Positions 43,535 through 54,178 of a DNA stretch of 64,000 nt are shown in pieces. The translations under genes were made by a program, and so were the position numbers. This DNA is from Dactylorhiza incarnata. Taxonomy: Eukaryota; Streptophyta; Magnoliopsida; Asparagales; Orchidaceae. The notes below the pieces were generated by a model, which was not told where the DNA came from, ran no database searches, and saw only the letters and a list, made by a program, of their open reading frames with translations. The stretch lies in NCBI GenBank assembly GCA_033032865.1, contig JAWHQI010000005.1:6410001-6474000 (forward strand), read 5' to 3'. Within the stretch, counting starts at the first letter, position 1. Each line of letters starts with the position of its first letter.

Positions 43535-44838
43535 GATTATGGGTTATCTATAAACTACACATAGAGGGGGTGATTAGGTGTTTTCAGATTTCTTTGCTAT
43601 TTAAGAGTTTATCTATCACATCACACAAGCATCACAGAAAACACACAATAATTTATAGTGGTTCCCTACAAGATATTGTGTCTAGAGGTAGTCCACTGTT
43701 CCTCCCACCTATCTAGCAGTGTGCTAGACTAGGCAACTTCTCCAACTCAAATCTTTTCACTATAATCAGATCTTACAACTAGGGTTCACACAGAACCCTA
43801 CAAAGCTCAGACTTGACAAATCTTACAATCCTCAAATCTTCAACAAGATCCTACCAAAACCCAGGTTCACTAAGAACCCTACCAACTCAGATCTATCACT
43901 AGATCCAACCAGCTCAGGCTCACAAGGAACCCTACAAAGTACTATAGAGATGTTATTGTAGAAGAGAAGACTTCAGAATGAAAGCTTTAAATCACAAATC
44001 TTCTTCTTCTTCTTGTAACAATAAGCCCAAAGATCTTGTGGATCAATGAACCTTTCATTAGAATCTTCTCCTTTGATGATAGATGCACTTGTAGTATAGG
44101 AGAAAGATTCTTTCTTGTCTTCTCAGCCAAGTGATGAAGATTTTCTTCTAGTTCTTCTTATTTTCTTTTCTTGATCATGTTTTAGTATTCAGTATGAAGA
44201 AGTTATTTGAAATCGACAATTTCTCCCTTTTATATTCATCTGTAATTTTGCATAAAAGCCCTTTTAGAAATCTTCCATTAATTGCCTGATAGAATATTTG
44301 AAAGAACCGGCAGAATTGATTATAATAAATGTCTTGTCGTTCTAGGAACTTGCAGAATATAGAAGTAATAAAATTCTTCCTTAAATATGGTGCAACGACT
44401 ATATTTTGTATAGAAAATATTATTTATTACTCCTTGATTGGTGCGCAAGATGGGCGGCGTGCATCTTCGCTAGATGTCAGTTTCCAAGAGAACCGGCGCA
44501 TTAAATGCTGCTCTGCAACTATCAAGACGGTATTGTTCCTTCAAGACGATATCGTCTTGATCAACATATATTCTTAACGACGATGTCGTCGATATACTTT
44601 CTACTTCAGTACTTGGCTTGTTATCTCAATGAGATTGCTTCTTTTAGACTTTATCGCCGAGATACTTCCGTATATGCAATATGTCTTCAATCCTCAATGT
44701 AGTATGTTTCCATTAAGACCATATCGTCGACATACATCCTTCTTCAAGACTTAATGTAATATCTCAACGATCTTACTTCTGCTTGACAACATCGTCGAGA
44801 TGTTACTTTCGAGAAGACATAGGCTTATTCTTCGGGCT
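43535..44838 (-). repeat. Minus-strand Sirevirus LTR, distal part (split by gypsy element)
   Basis: The text AGTGGTTCCCTACAAG and AGGTAGTCCACTG near 43660 matches the U5 of the other minus-strand LTRs. U5 repeats about GATCCTACCAAAACC span 43740-43930. TATA (minus) is at 44237-44225. ATCGTCGAGAT-type words fill 44505-44838. The LTR resumes at 59691 and starts at 60158, total about 1.77 kb. The left end is approximate. Confidence 0.7.
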
Positions 44839-45069
44839 GACAACAGTCGCTCGATCGGATCGGGTGGATCCATTTGGCTAGGGAGAATATTGGCATATAG
44901 TCATTATTTGATCGTTAAGGGTGTTGTCGACCCGTACGTTAGCCTTTAATTGATAAATTGCAAAGCGTGTGTACTGCGAATAATTATTTATGTGAACGAA
45001 GGATTGGGAACGTAGAGAGTAATTCGTGTTTGCCCGTAATAACCGTGACAGAGAGCGTAGCCTACATCA
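44839..45069 (+). repeat. 5' LTR fragment of the chromovirus
   Basis: From CTCGATCGGATCGGGTGGAT to GCCTACATCA it matches the last 230 bp of the 3' LTR (59460-59690) closely. The first kilobase is missing. Confidence 0.85.
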
Positions 45070-45072
45070 ATT

Positions 45073-45084
45073 TGGTATCAAAGC
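45073..45084 (+). other. Primer binding site, initiator tRNA-Met type
   Basis: TGGTATCAAAGC differs at one base from the usual TGGTATCAGAGC. It begins three bases after the LTR end. Confidence 0.8.
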
Positions 45085-45372
45085 GAGGTTTGTGTCAATT
45101 TCTTAATTGACACCATCCTTTTAATTTCTTAGGACGCCGACACACACTTGTCTTGCACGATCCGTTGTCAAAACAACAAAAATTTTAATTGCTTGTCTGC
45201 GAATAGCCTAAAATAATCATTTTTCAGCGAAAATAAAATTTTTTTTGGAAAATCTCCATACTTTTTCCAGCAAGAAAATAAAAAAATTTGTTTTATTTAC
45301 CCTAGTTATTAAGCGGAAAAAAAATTATCTTTCATAAAAATTTTCAGGTCTGATTCAAATTTATGTTAGTTT

Positions 45373-46298
45373 ATGCGCGCGAGACTAGGCACTGAGTATA
45401 CCACGCACACCTCACATATGGCGGCTGAACGGGATGCGGGTCACGGTCCTAAAGCGATTGATGAACTCCGCCAGGAGTTCACGGATCAGTTAACGGACAT
45501 TAGGGAGATGCTTCACGAATTAAGGTTAAATCAAGCGGCTCCCCGTAATCATGCCGCCAACCAACGTGATGAAGCAAACAATCATAATAATAACAATAAT
45601 AATGAACATGTACCGTGTGCAATCCATAATAATGAACATGTCCCGCGTGCACCATATGAGTTTGATATCGCTAGGGTCGTCCGGGTCAAACCCCATCGTA
45701 CGATGGGCTGGGTGAACCCCAGGTTTTCTTAGACTGGGTTATGGAAATAGAGTGCTACTTTGAGTGGCACAATCTGACCGATGTGGATAAGGTGCGAGTT
45801 GCGAGGATGAAGTTGTTAGGCAGGGATAAGATATTCTGGTTGAATGAGGAACGACGTCTAGGTGCGGTGAACGGCCTACCACTAATTGGTTGGGCAGGCA
45901 TGGAGGCAATGTTAACAAACCAGTACGTCCCTGCGTACCATCGGACGCAAATGTTTGATGAATTAGCTACCCTTAAGCAAGGGAATAGGTCAGTCGCTGA
46001 TTATATGAGCCTTCTCAAGGACATGATGGTCAGGTGCGATGTTTGAGAGATGCCAGAGATCACCCTCTCTAGGTTCCGTAAGGGGCTTAACCCCGACATT
46101 CAGGGCAAACTCCTCCATTATTGCCACACCGACTTAAACACCACTTTTAATGCCGCCTTGGATATTGAAAAGCACAATGCTCACAAGTCCAGGTCTCATT
46201 CGTTTCAGAAGGCAAAGTCCATCTTAGGACCACCCCCCCCCCCCCCCCCACCCCCCTCCACCCAAAAGGATAAGGGTAAGTTCTGGTCCGCTGACTAA
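45373..46298 (+). pseudogene. gag: Chromovirus Gag (capsid part)
   Basis: The frame from 45373 (second Met at 45418, MAAERDAGHG) has an N-terminal helical part and an Asn-rich stretch. After stop and shift at 45729 the capsid motif continues: VMEIECYFEWHNLTDVDKVR, then MFDELATLKQGNRSVADYM, the retrotransposon gag domain. TGA at 46047 and TAA near 46296 interrupt it. A C-tract at 46233-46249 lies in the Pro-rich linker. Confidence 0.8.
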
Positions 46299-46349
46299 AA
46301 CTCGGTTGTCATTACAGCAAGAAATATAAGAAATCCAACTGGAGAGAGA

Positions 46350-47321
46350 TTGCCCGTGGGTAGGATCAGCAAAACAAATTCTATGTGTTATGCTTGTGGA
46401 ATTCAAGGACATTACGCTAATGAATGTCCTAATAAGACCAAGCCCCTAACCATGTTAGATACCTCGACTGAATCCGTCGAGCTCATGTATGAGGTCGGCG
46501 AAGAATCCGAAACAGAAGGAGTGCCTAGCGATATAGAGGATGATAACCATATGATGGTGATGGGGTGTATTTTAGCCAGTCCACGTGTGTCAGATGAATG
46601 GAATAGGACGGATATTTTCTCTTTAAATTTTAAAAGTGGAGAGAAGTGGTGTAAGCTGATAATCGATGGCGGTAGCTGTATGAATGTGGTTTCCAAAAAT
46701 GCGGTGTCACGGATGTTATTAACTACCGACCCTCACCCTCGCCCTTACAACGTTGCTTGGGTTAATAAGACATCCCTTCCGGTCGTGAAGCGGTGTTTGA
46801 TACCCCTTCCCATCAAGGCTTATTCTGAAAAGGTTTGGTGTGACGTCATCCTCATGGATGCCTGTCACGTGTTATTAGGACGCCCATGGCTTTATGACCA
46901 TAATGTTACTCATTTAGGGTGAGCCAACATGTATGCGTTTAAATTTAATGGTAAGACCATTATCTTTAAACTCACTCCGCCTAAGGATCCATCAGTCGCC
47001 TCTAAAGACACGATTGTGCATGTTGAGAAGAAAGCGTTAAGCTTGATAGGTAAGAAGGAGTTTGAGCGCGATAACCTTATGGACGGTATCATATATGCGT
47101 TAGTTTGTTTACAGATCAAGGAAGACACACCCCCTTTTGAAAACTTACCACTAGCATTGAAGACACTTTTGGAAGAATTTAAGGACGTCTACCCAGATGA
47201 TTTATCGTCCGAATTACCTCCCATGAGAGAAATTCAACACAAAATTAATTTCATTTTGGGATCCTCCTTGCCCAACCTTCCCCATTATCGACTTAACCCC
47301 TCCTCACACCATGAATTATAA
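46350..47321 (+). pseudogene. pol: Zinc knuckle, aspartic protease and start of RT region
   Basis: CYACGIQGHYANEC (residues 13-26) is a CX2CX4HX4C knuckle. The protease reads LIIDGGSCMNVVS (usual DSG changed to DGG) and CHVLLGRPWLYDHNV. A TGA at 46920-46922 falls where the usual Gly-Arg-Asn text follows. The next frame (46929-47321) continues MYAFKFNGKTIIFKLTPPK up to LPPMREIQHKINFI, the N-terminal boundary of gypsy RT. Confidence 0.82.
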
Positions 47322-47329
47322 AAATTAAT

Positions 47330-47787
47330 TTCAGATTTTCTAAGTAAGGGGTTCATCCGTCATAGTAAGAGTCCTTGTGTCGTACCCGCATTATTGTTCC
47401 CTAAGAAAGACAGTTCCTGGAGGATGTGTGTGGATTATAGAGCATTAATAAAATAACTATCAAATATAGGTTTCCCATCCCTCGTTTGGATGACTTATTG
47501 GATATGTTAGCCGAGGCCACTACTTTTCTAAACCAGATCTTAAGAGTGGCAACCAACAAATCAGAATTAGGGAGGGAGACGAATGGAAGATGGCATTTAA
47601 ATCAAAAGACGGACTTTATGAGTGGTTGGTGCTCGGGGAAGGGCTCACTAATGGCCGGAGTACATTTTCGAGGTTGATGACGTTAGTGTTCAAGCCTTTC
47701 TTGGGAAAATTCGTAGTTATATATATTGATGATATCCTAGTTTTTAGCGCCTCTCCGAATGACCATGAGTCGCACTTGAGGATAGTC
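47330..47787 (+). pseudogene. pol: Chromovirus RT, N-terminal half up to the insertion
   Basis: [19 protein letters not shown], then a frameshift and [17 protein letters not shown], a badly shifted stretch, KPFLGKFVVIYIDDILVFS with the catalytic YIDD near 47723-47734, and the helix ending HLRIVLT. The coding frame is cut at 47787 by the Gag-only element and resumes after its target duplication at 56115. Confidence 0.85.
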
Positions 47788-47792
47788 CTTAC
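47788..47792 (+). repeat. Target site duplication CTTAC (left)
   Basis: CTTAC lies directly before the Gag-only element; the matching copy is at 56110-56114. The two RT halves align with one copy of CTTAC between them, which confirms the insertion point. Confidence 0.95.
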
Positions 47793-49660
47793 CGTTGGAA
47801 CATGCTTTTCTCATCTCTTGGTTTGACAATAACAAATCCTATTGCATTTGATCATACTTGTTTTGTGTTTATAGTATGCAGGATTCTGTGCTTTCATATC
47901 TCCATGGTGTTGTGTTGTTGTTGCTACCGCACCGCGTTAACTCTACCGCTGGCACTAGCACTAACGAACCGCCGAGACGATACCACTGAGAAGGAAATCA
48001 CTAAGAAGATTTGAATGCTCTACCGCACCACGTTAACTCTACCGCTGGCGCTAACAATTGCTGAGAAGGGAAACCGCTGAGATACAAACTGGCGTTCGAG
48101 GAAATGGAAGTTGCGTTCGGCGAAATGGCGATCGACGAAATGAAAACTGCGTTCGACGAATTGCATGCTCTACCACGGCACTCGACGAAATGCATGATTT
48201 ACCGCGGCGCGCTAGAACTACCGCTGGCGCTAGCTATCGACGAAATGGAGGTCAACGAAATGAAGAAGGCGTTCGATGAAGATCCGCCCGACGAAGTGCT
48301 CTACCACGGTGCGCTAGAACTACCACTGGCGCAAGTATTCGATCGACAAAATGAAGGTTGCGCTCAACGAAATGCTTATCACTGCGTTCGACGAATTTGC
48401 GATCGACGAAAGTTGAATCCCGTTCGACGAAAATTCGATCGACGAAAGTTGAATCCCGTTCGACGAAAATTCGATCGACGAAATATAAGGCCGGTTCGAC
48501 ATAGATGCTATCCGACGAAAAGAATTGTGCTCTATCGCGGAGCGTTAGCACTACCGCTGGCGTTAGCATATATGGAAACTATTGACAGAAAGGAAACAGT
48601 GGAGAAAAAGGAATGTTGATGGGTCGCTATGTTTGGCAAGTACTATCGCGGCGCGTTAAGCCTAACGCCCGGCGGTAGCTTTTGGAAACATCCCGTCTGC
48701 AGTTGATTGAGGGGAAAATTTGGAAAGAGATATTGGCTGAAGGAAGGAAATCGCACTATCGCGGGGCGATAGTGTTACCGCGGTGCGCTAGGCTGTCACA
48801 ACCGTTTGCGCTCAGAAGTTGCCTTAACTGCCACGATCCATGTGCGTGTCGTGTCACTATCGCGGGGCGGTAGTACTAGCGCAGGCGGTAGCTGTCGAAT
48901 CTATTTAAAGATCGGTGCCGCCTCCGTTGCTGCTTGCTGATTCAGAAGGAATAGAAGCCATATATTCAAAGAACTCATGTGAGCCTTCTCCAAGCAGCCC
49001 GGACAACTCCGTCAACGTTCGTGAACCCAAGTAACTCGAAGAAAGAACCAACACGCTTATTCTACGAGAAGGTCGCACGCATCAACTCAAAGGATTACTT
49101 CGGCGCACCTTCGACAATATCTTCGAGTTCAACCTAAGAGGGAGTTTGTCTTTAGTTGTTATTTTTTAATTTGTAATATTTTTATATCTTTCGTTCGGTA
49201 GAGAAATTCTCCACACGGAGACTAGGGCCTTGCGGGGACTAGGGGAAATTCGCCTCGTGTTGGCGACTTGGTCTGGGTAGGACTTAGGGAGTAATTCGCC
49301 TTGTGTTGGCGACTAGGTCTAGGGAGTAGATCTAGTGGGTGCTCGAGGCCTTTCTGGTGATAGATTGGCTAGAGCAGCTTGAGGCCTTGTCTGGGGAGAG
49401 ATAGGCTAAAGCCATCCGGTCCTTGGGAGAAGGGTCGGTATATAAAACGAAAAAGAGTTTTTCATTTGTCGCCTCTTTCCAAGCGTTATTGGAAAAGTTT
49501 TGTAAATATATGTATTTCGATTTGATGATTAATGAAAATATATTTATTTCTTCATCTATGATTCGTGCTCTTTGATTTTCATTGTCTTAACCTGAAAGCT
49601 ACTTTCTCTGTCACTAACGCCGAGCGGTAACACTACCGCTGGCGGTAGCAACAGAGATTT
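47793..49660 (+). repeat. 5' LTR of Gag-only copy 2, end deleted
   Basis: Starts CGTTGGAACATGC (TG mutated). Word arrays of CGCTGGCGCTA, TTCGACGAA and CGATCGACGAA fill 47930-48900, followed by CTATTTAAAG near 48899 as the TATA-like box. U5 repeats with TTCGCCTCGTG / TTGGCGA hairpins are at about 49248-49320. It breaks off after ACAGAGATTT at 49660 and joins gag sequence directly. Confidence 0.88.
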
Positions 49661-51005
49661 AGGGTGGAAAATATTAATGAAAAATTTTCTTAAGGCCTTA
49701 GATGAAAAGTTTGGAATATTACTATAGAAAAGCCACCTAGCGTACTAACTAGAAATGAAATTATTTTAAATGCAAAATCTATGAATAGTATATTTTGTGC
49801 GTTAGACCAAAATATTTTCAAACTTATTTATACTTTTCCTACCGCATATGAGATTTGGAATTTTCTTGAAAGAACTTATGATTCTCCTTCTACAGGTATG
49901 GAACATTCACCAGAACCGGAAAATATGCAAGCTTGCACAAATGTTCAAGAAAGCTACTCAAATGATGGATCCATAGAATGCTCATCAAGTGGAAAGGATG
50001 ATGGAAACTCTTGTTTGGAAGAGGAAGATGAAGAAGACAAAAGGAACAATATGTTCAAATCTTGCCTCATCCACAAGCGCTGTAAGGAAATCAAAATCTC
50101 CTATTTTTTGTACTTCTATTTCTACATTACAATTGCTACAAATTACTAAACGCAAGATTAAGAAACTAAAAATGGCTAATGCAAAACTACGCTTAGAAAA
50201 TAAAACTTTGAAAGCAAATGTGAATGTAGAATCCAAAAATGAAATGTCTCTATCTCCATCATGCTCTTCATTTGAAAACTCTATATCTTGTTTTGATTGT
50301 AATAATATTAAAGAAAAATTCAAGAAACTTGAAAAAGAGTTTACTTTCATAAAAGGACAAAATAAAAAATTATGTTTAGAAAATTCTTCCTTGAAAAATG
50401 ATTGTGCTAAGTGTAAAGACTATAAAATTAAAATTAAAGAGATGGATGAAACATTTGATGAATATAGAAATGACTATCAAAATCATATTGATTCAATTGT
50501 TTCCATTCTTAAAAATAGCACAATCGCTTATAATAAAGCTAGACATAATCTTATAGTTAAGAATGGTGAATTAAAATAAAAAATCAACTTGCTTATGAAA
50601 ATGGTAAATACAAATTCACAATATCACACTATATCTAAAAGCATGTTGAATATGAATATGAATATTTTAACTAAGACAAATAATGGGAGTGAGAAACACA
50701 AAGTATTTGTAAATCAAAGTCAAAATCACCATTATTTACAAAATCATGTTCCTCCCAATATAAAATTAAATGTTCACAAATTTCCTATAAACAATGTTTT
50801 ACAAAATCATCATGGAAATTTGACAAATAAAAATAATATTAAACCAAGGTTTGAATGGAGACCTAAAGTTAAAAATGAAACACAAACTCAAATCAAAAGA
50901 GCCCATTCAATTCTATCTCCCCAAAAGCAAACACGTTGTATTTGGGTACCCAAAGGAACCGTCTCACCCGGTCCTCTTTGGATACCTAAATCTCTCATTC
51001 ATTAG
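49661..51005 (+). pseudogene. gag: Gag-like protein of the Gag-only family, copy 2
   Basis: It starts inside the capsid motif (GWKILMKNFLKALD-like text at 49662), then FPTAYEIWNFLERTYDSPST, an acidic stretch, a frameshift near 50040, and a long coiled coil (49989-50579 frame) of LRLENKTLKANVNVESK type. After TAA at 50577 the same frame continues to the conserved end CIWVPKGTVSPGPLWIPKS and stop at 51003. Its match to copy 1 extends over the whole protein. Confidence 0.78.
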
Positions 51006-51019
51006 TATCCAATCATTTG

Positions 51020-51068
51020 CATGAAGTAGAATTCAATTAAAAATAAAATATCATTTCTCTACTTCATG
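51020..51068 (+). other. Conserved RNA hairpin just after the gag stop, copy 2
   Basis: CATGAAGTAGA (51020-51030) and TCTACTTCATG (51058-51068) form a perfect 11-bp stem. It lies 14 bases after the gag stop, almost the same spacing as in copy 1; the loop sequence has changed more than the stem. Confidence 0.65.
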
Positions 51069-54000
51069 ATATGCTTAATTTCCTTTTTGTTTTTGCTTTT
51101 ATTTCTTTGAGGCATCATGACAAGATCACTTTATATAACTTGTGATATGATTTTCACATATTAAATCAAAATTCATTAATAAATCAAATTGAACAAAGTT
51201 GAATAAAAAGTCATATCATTTTTCAAGTGATCTAATTATCTTTTATTTTATCCTTCTAAAATCTATTTCCTAAAAGTCTTATAAAATTTGAAAAACTAAA
51301 GTTGTCATATGATATTTTTAAGACTAAATGAAATAAGTGTCAAAATGGATTTAAAAGGTATTTTTGGGGTATTAGGCTAAAATTATAAAATACGCAAGTT
51401 TTGCTTATTTACTTAATATTTTTGCGTCATTTGTTTGCCCCTATCATGCTTAACCAAAACCTGAAAAATTGGAAGATAAAATTCATAATAACTATGTGCT
51501 TTAAAAACAAATATAATGAGAAATTAATCTTGCATAAAAGCCATAGTTTATAAATTGTTTTTCCATAAGATTAAATGCTTAGTATGCCCATGATCATTCA
51601 ACCACATTATGTGTCTCACTATAGCGAGGGCGTAGGATTGTGTGCATTAGAAACCTAACCTCTAAGTCATGTCTTGTCCTTAACCGGGGAGGGTTCCAGT
51701 GGGGCCTTGCGAGGCACTAGGGGGGAGTGCTAGGGTGAGCGTTGTCTTGTATATGCATGTGGGATTAACACCCCAACCTACGGCATGCGTGCAGCTCCTC
51801 ATGCCCATCTATCATTTAGTATGGGGCTAGAGTGTAGACATGTTGATAGGGTTTCTTAATCTTAGACATACTTATGTTGTATACATTGCATGAATATTAT
51901 TTCACTTAGTTACGGTCATTTCACTCATGCATATTCGTGCTCAAACATGTTATCTTATGTTTTTCATATTATCTATTTCAGAACTCTCATGCATGTGAAA
52001 AACACAAGATTTTGAAAGTGTATTGTGACACCTTAGGCTAAAATTTGGGGTTTTGGACATATTAGCTTAAACTTGGAAAATCCACATTTTTGTGTATGCA
52101 TATGTCTGATTTCATTGTTGAACTTCATTGTCACAAATCTGCACAAATATATTCAAAAGAAAAATTCTGAAAAATTTCACATTTTCCCAAAATTTGTAGC
52201 TCTGTCACTACCGCCCGGCGATAGCTGGGTACCGCTGGCGGTAGTGGATACTTCTGTATTTCTAGTCTCTTTTTCATTTTTATTTTTCTGTTTCTGCTAT
52301 TTTCTTTTAAAATTCCAAAAACACAAAAAAAAATAGTAAAACAAATCAAAAACCAACCAAAAACATGCTTTGTTTTTCTATATATCAAAACAAACTACAA
52401 AATTGAAAAACCAACTAAAACATCAAAAACATGCTTTTTATTTGATTTATTTTTTGTTTTTGAAAACTTAAGATTTATAAAAACTGATGTAATTTCTCAA
52501 TGTTTCAAGGATGATATAGTTTATCTTGCCAAGCTTAGTATACAATGTTTCATTCTCTAGTTCAAGTATCTTAATAACATTGTTTTTGTATCATGCCTTG
52601 ATCATTATCTTATGCGTGCTTTGAAATTGATTATAGAAATCATGTGTAGGTTTGCATAGCGTGCCTCTATGTATGAGTAAATGACCTATATTTGCTAGTG
52701 ATTTTGTTTCACTCACACTTTTTTGACAAACTACATATGAATTTAATCTTCTCTTACATGATTGTGTAGTGTAACAACGCCATATTATTGTTAGGCATGC
52801 TTAGTTTTACCTTCACCACATGTTAAATTCTTTTTCATGCACCTATCTTTGAAGAAGTGTGTCTTTTCAAAAATCTTTTTGTTTGCACATACAAGTGAAT
52901 TCGGAGACCTTTGTCGTTAAGCAAAAAATTCAAATGAATAATTGACAAAGATAACTCCACCAAGCACCACTCACCCTCCTGATAAGACTTAATGAGCATT
53001 GTGAGGTTGAGCACCTTGGAGAGAATTGTAAAGTTCCTTGTCGCAATCATTTTTTTATACTTCTTCTTGTACACCGAATCACAAATAAATAAAATTCAAA
53101 ATAATAATTGTGATTCCCCAAGCACTACTTTGCACCCTGATAAGTCTTAATAAGCATTGTGTGTGCAGAGCACCTTGGTAGTTGTACTATTTTACTATGT
53201 GCACTGAATAATTTATATAGCTTTGTGGGAAGAGGTAACTCTAAAAATGCTTGTTCAATAATATTGTGTTTATTCCATTATACATGTCATGTGTTTTGAT
53301 TAACTCATATGTATACTTTTATTAAAAACACTATTTTGTACACTTCATTTTCACTTGTAAGCCTTCTACTCATGAGAATTGGAGTCTATTGCATATCTAC
53401 ATGTATTCTCTAAATTCATAAGTAAATGCACTAGATAGCCTTGCATGATCAATACAATGTATAAGTGTACTTGTTTTCTCAATTTAGAACATTGTATTCT
53501 TCCATCTTGACTTGATATCTTGTATCATGCTTACATTTTTTTTTTCGCTACGCCATGAGAACTTTGTATTGCATATCTTTCAAAACTAGTATATGGCTAT
53601 GTTACAACTGCAATTATTTTGTGTACTTAAAATGCTACAACATCTATTTTGTTATGTCTAAAATTCTTAATCATTTGCTATGCTTCACAATTCCTATATA
53701 GATGTTCACTTAACAAAAACATTATTTTGTCATGCTTTCCACATCTTTACTACTTGTACGCTCGATCATGAATACGTTTTCCCAACAAGTTGTTTCTTTC
53801 TGACTATTTCTTCACATTCCTTGTCTTCTCTCTCCTATCTATTGTATTTTTTCTTAAGCGTTTCACTCTTTATCATGATCATTCCCTCTCTACATAGTTA
53901 TTGCACACTTTTTGTTGGACTACCTCTCCACCCTCTTTTGATAATACCAAAAGGGGGAGAATAACTTTGAAAGAAATCAACATGTTTTGGGGAGTCAAGT

Positions 54001-54178
54001 TCATAGGAAGGTTTGTTGTAGGGGGAGCATTCACTTAGGGGGAGAATTCATTTAGGGGGAGCATTTGAACTTGCCTAATTTTCATGCTATCTATGTTAGC
54101 TATCTATTATAAACACAAATTCCTATCTATTGAATTATTTCTTTCTAAGAGGATTTGTTATTATCAAAAGGGGGAGTT
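51069..54178 (+). other. Noncoding internal region with polypurine tracts
   Basis: AT-rich, no gene. An LTR-type word cluster (CTACCGCCCGGCGATAG and CCGCTGGCGGTAG) is at 52207-52245. Two related segments about CACCTTGG...AGAATTGTAAAG lie at 52975-53180. GGGGGAG purine tracts occur at 53954, 54018, 54038, 54056 and directly before the LTR (AAAAGGGGGAGTT, 54166-54178), the last being the functional one. Confidence 0.7.

Noticed and set aside
48058..48570. CRISPR-like spacing of repeated TTCGACGAA words
   Set aside because: Units are short, irregular and lie within a plant LTR; the same words recur in the partner LTR. Not CRISPR.
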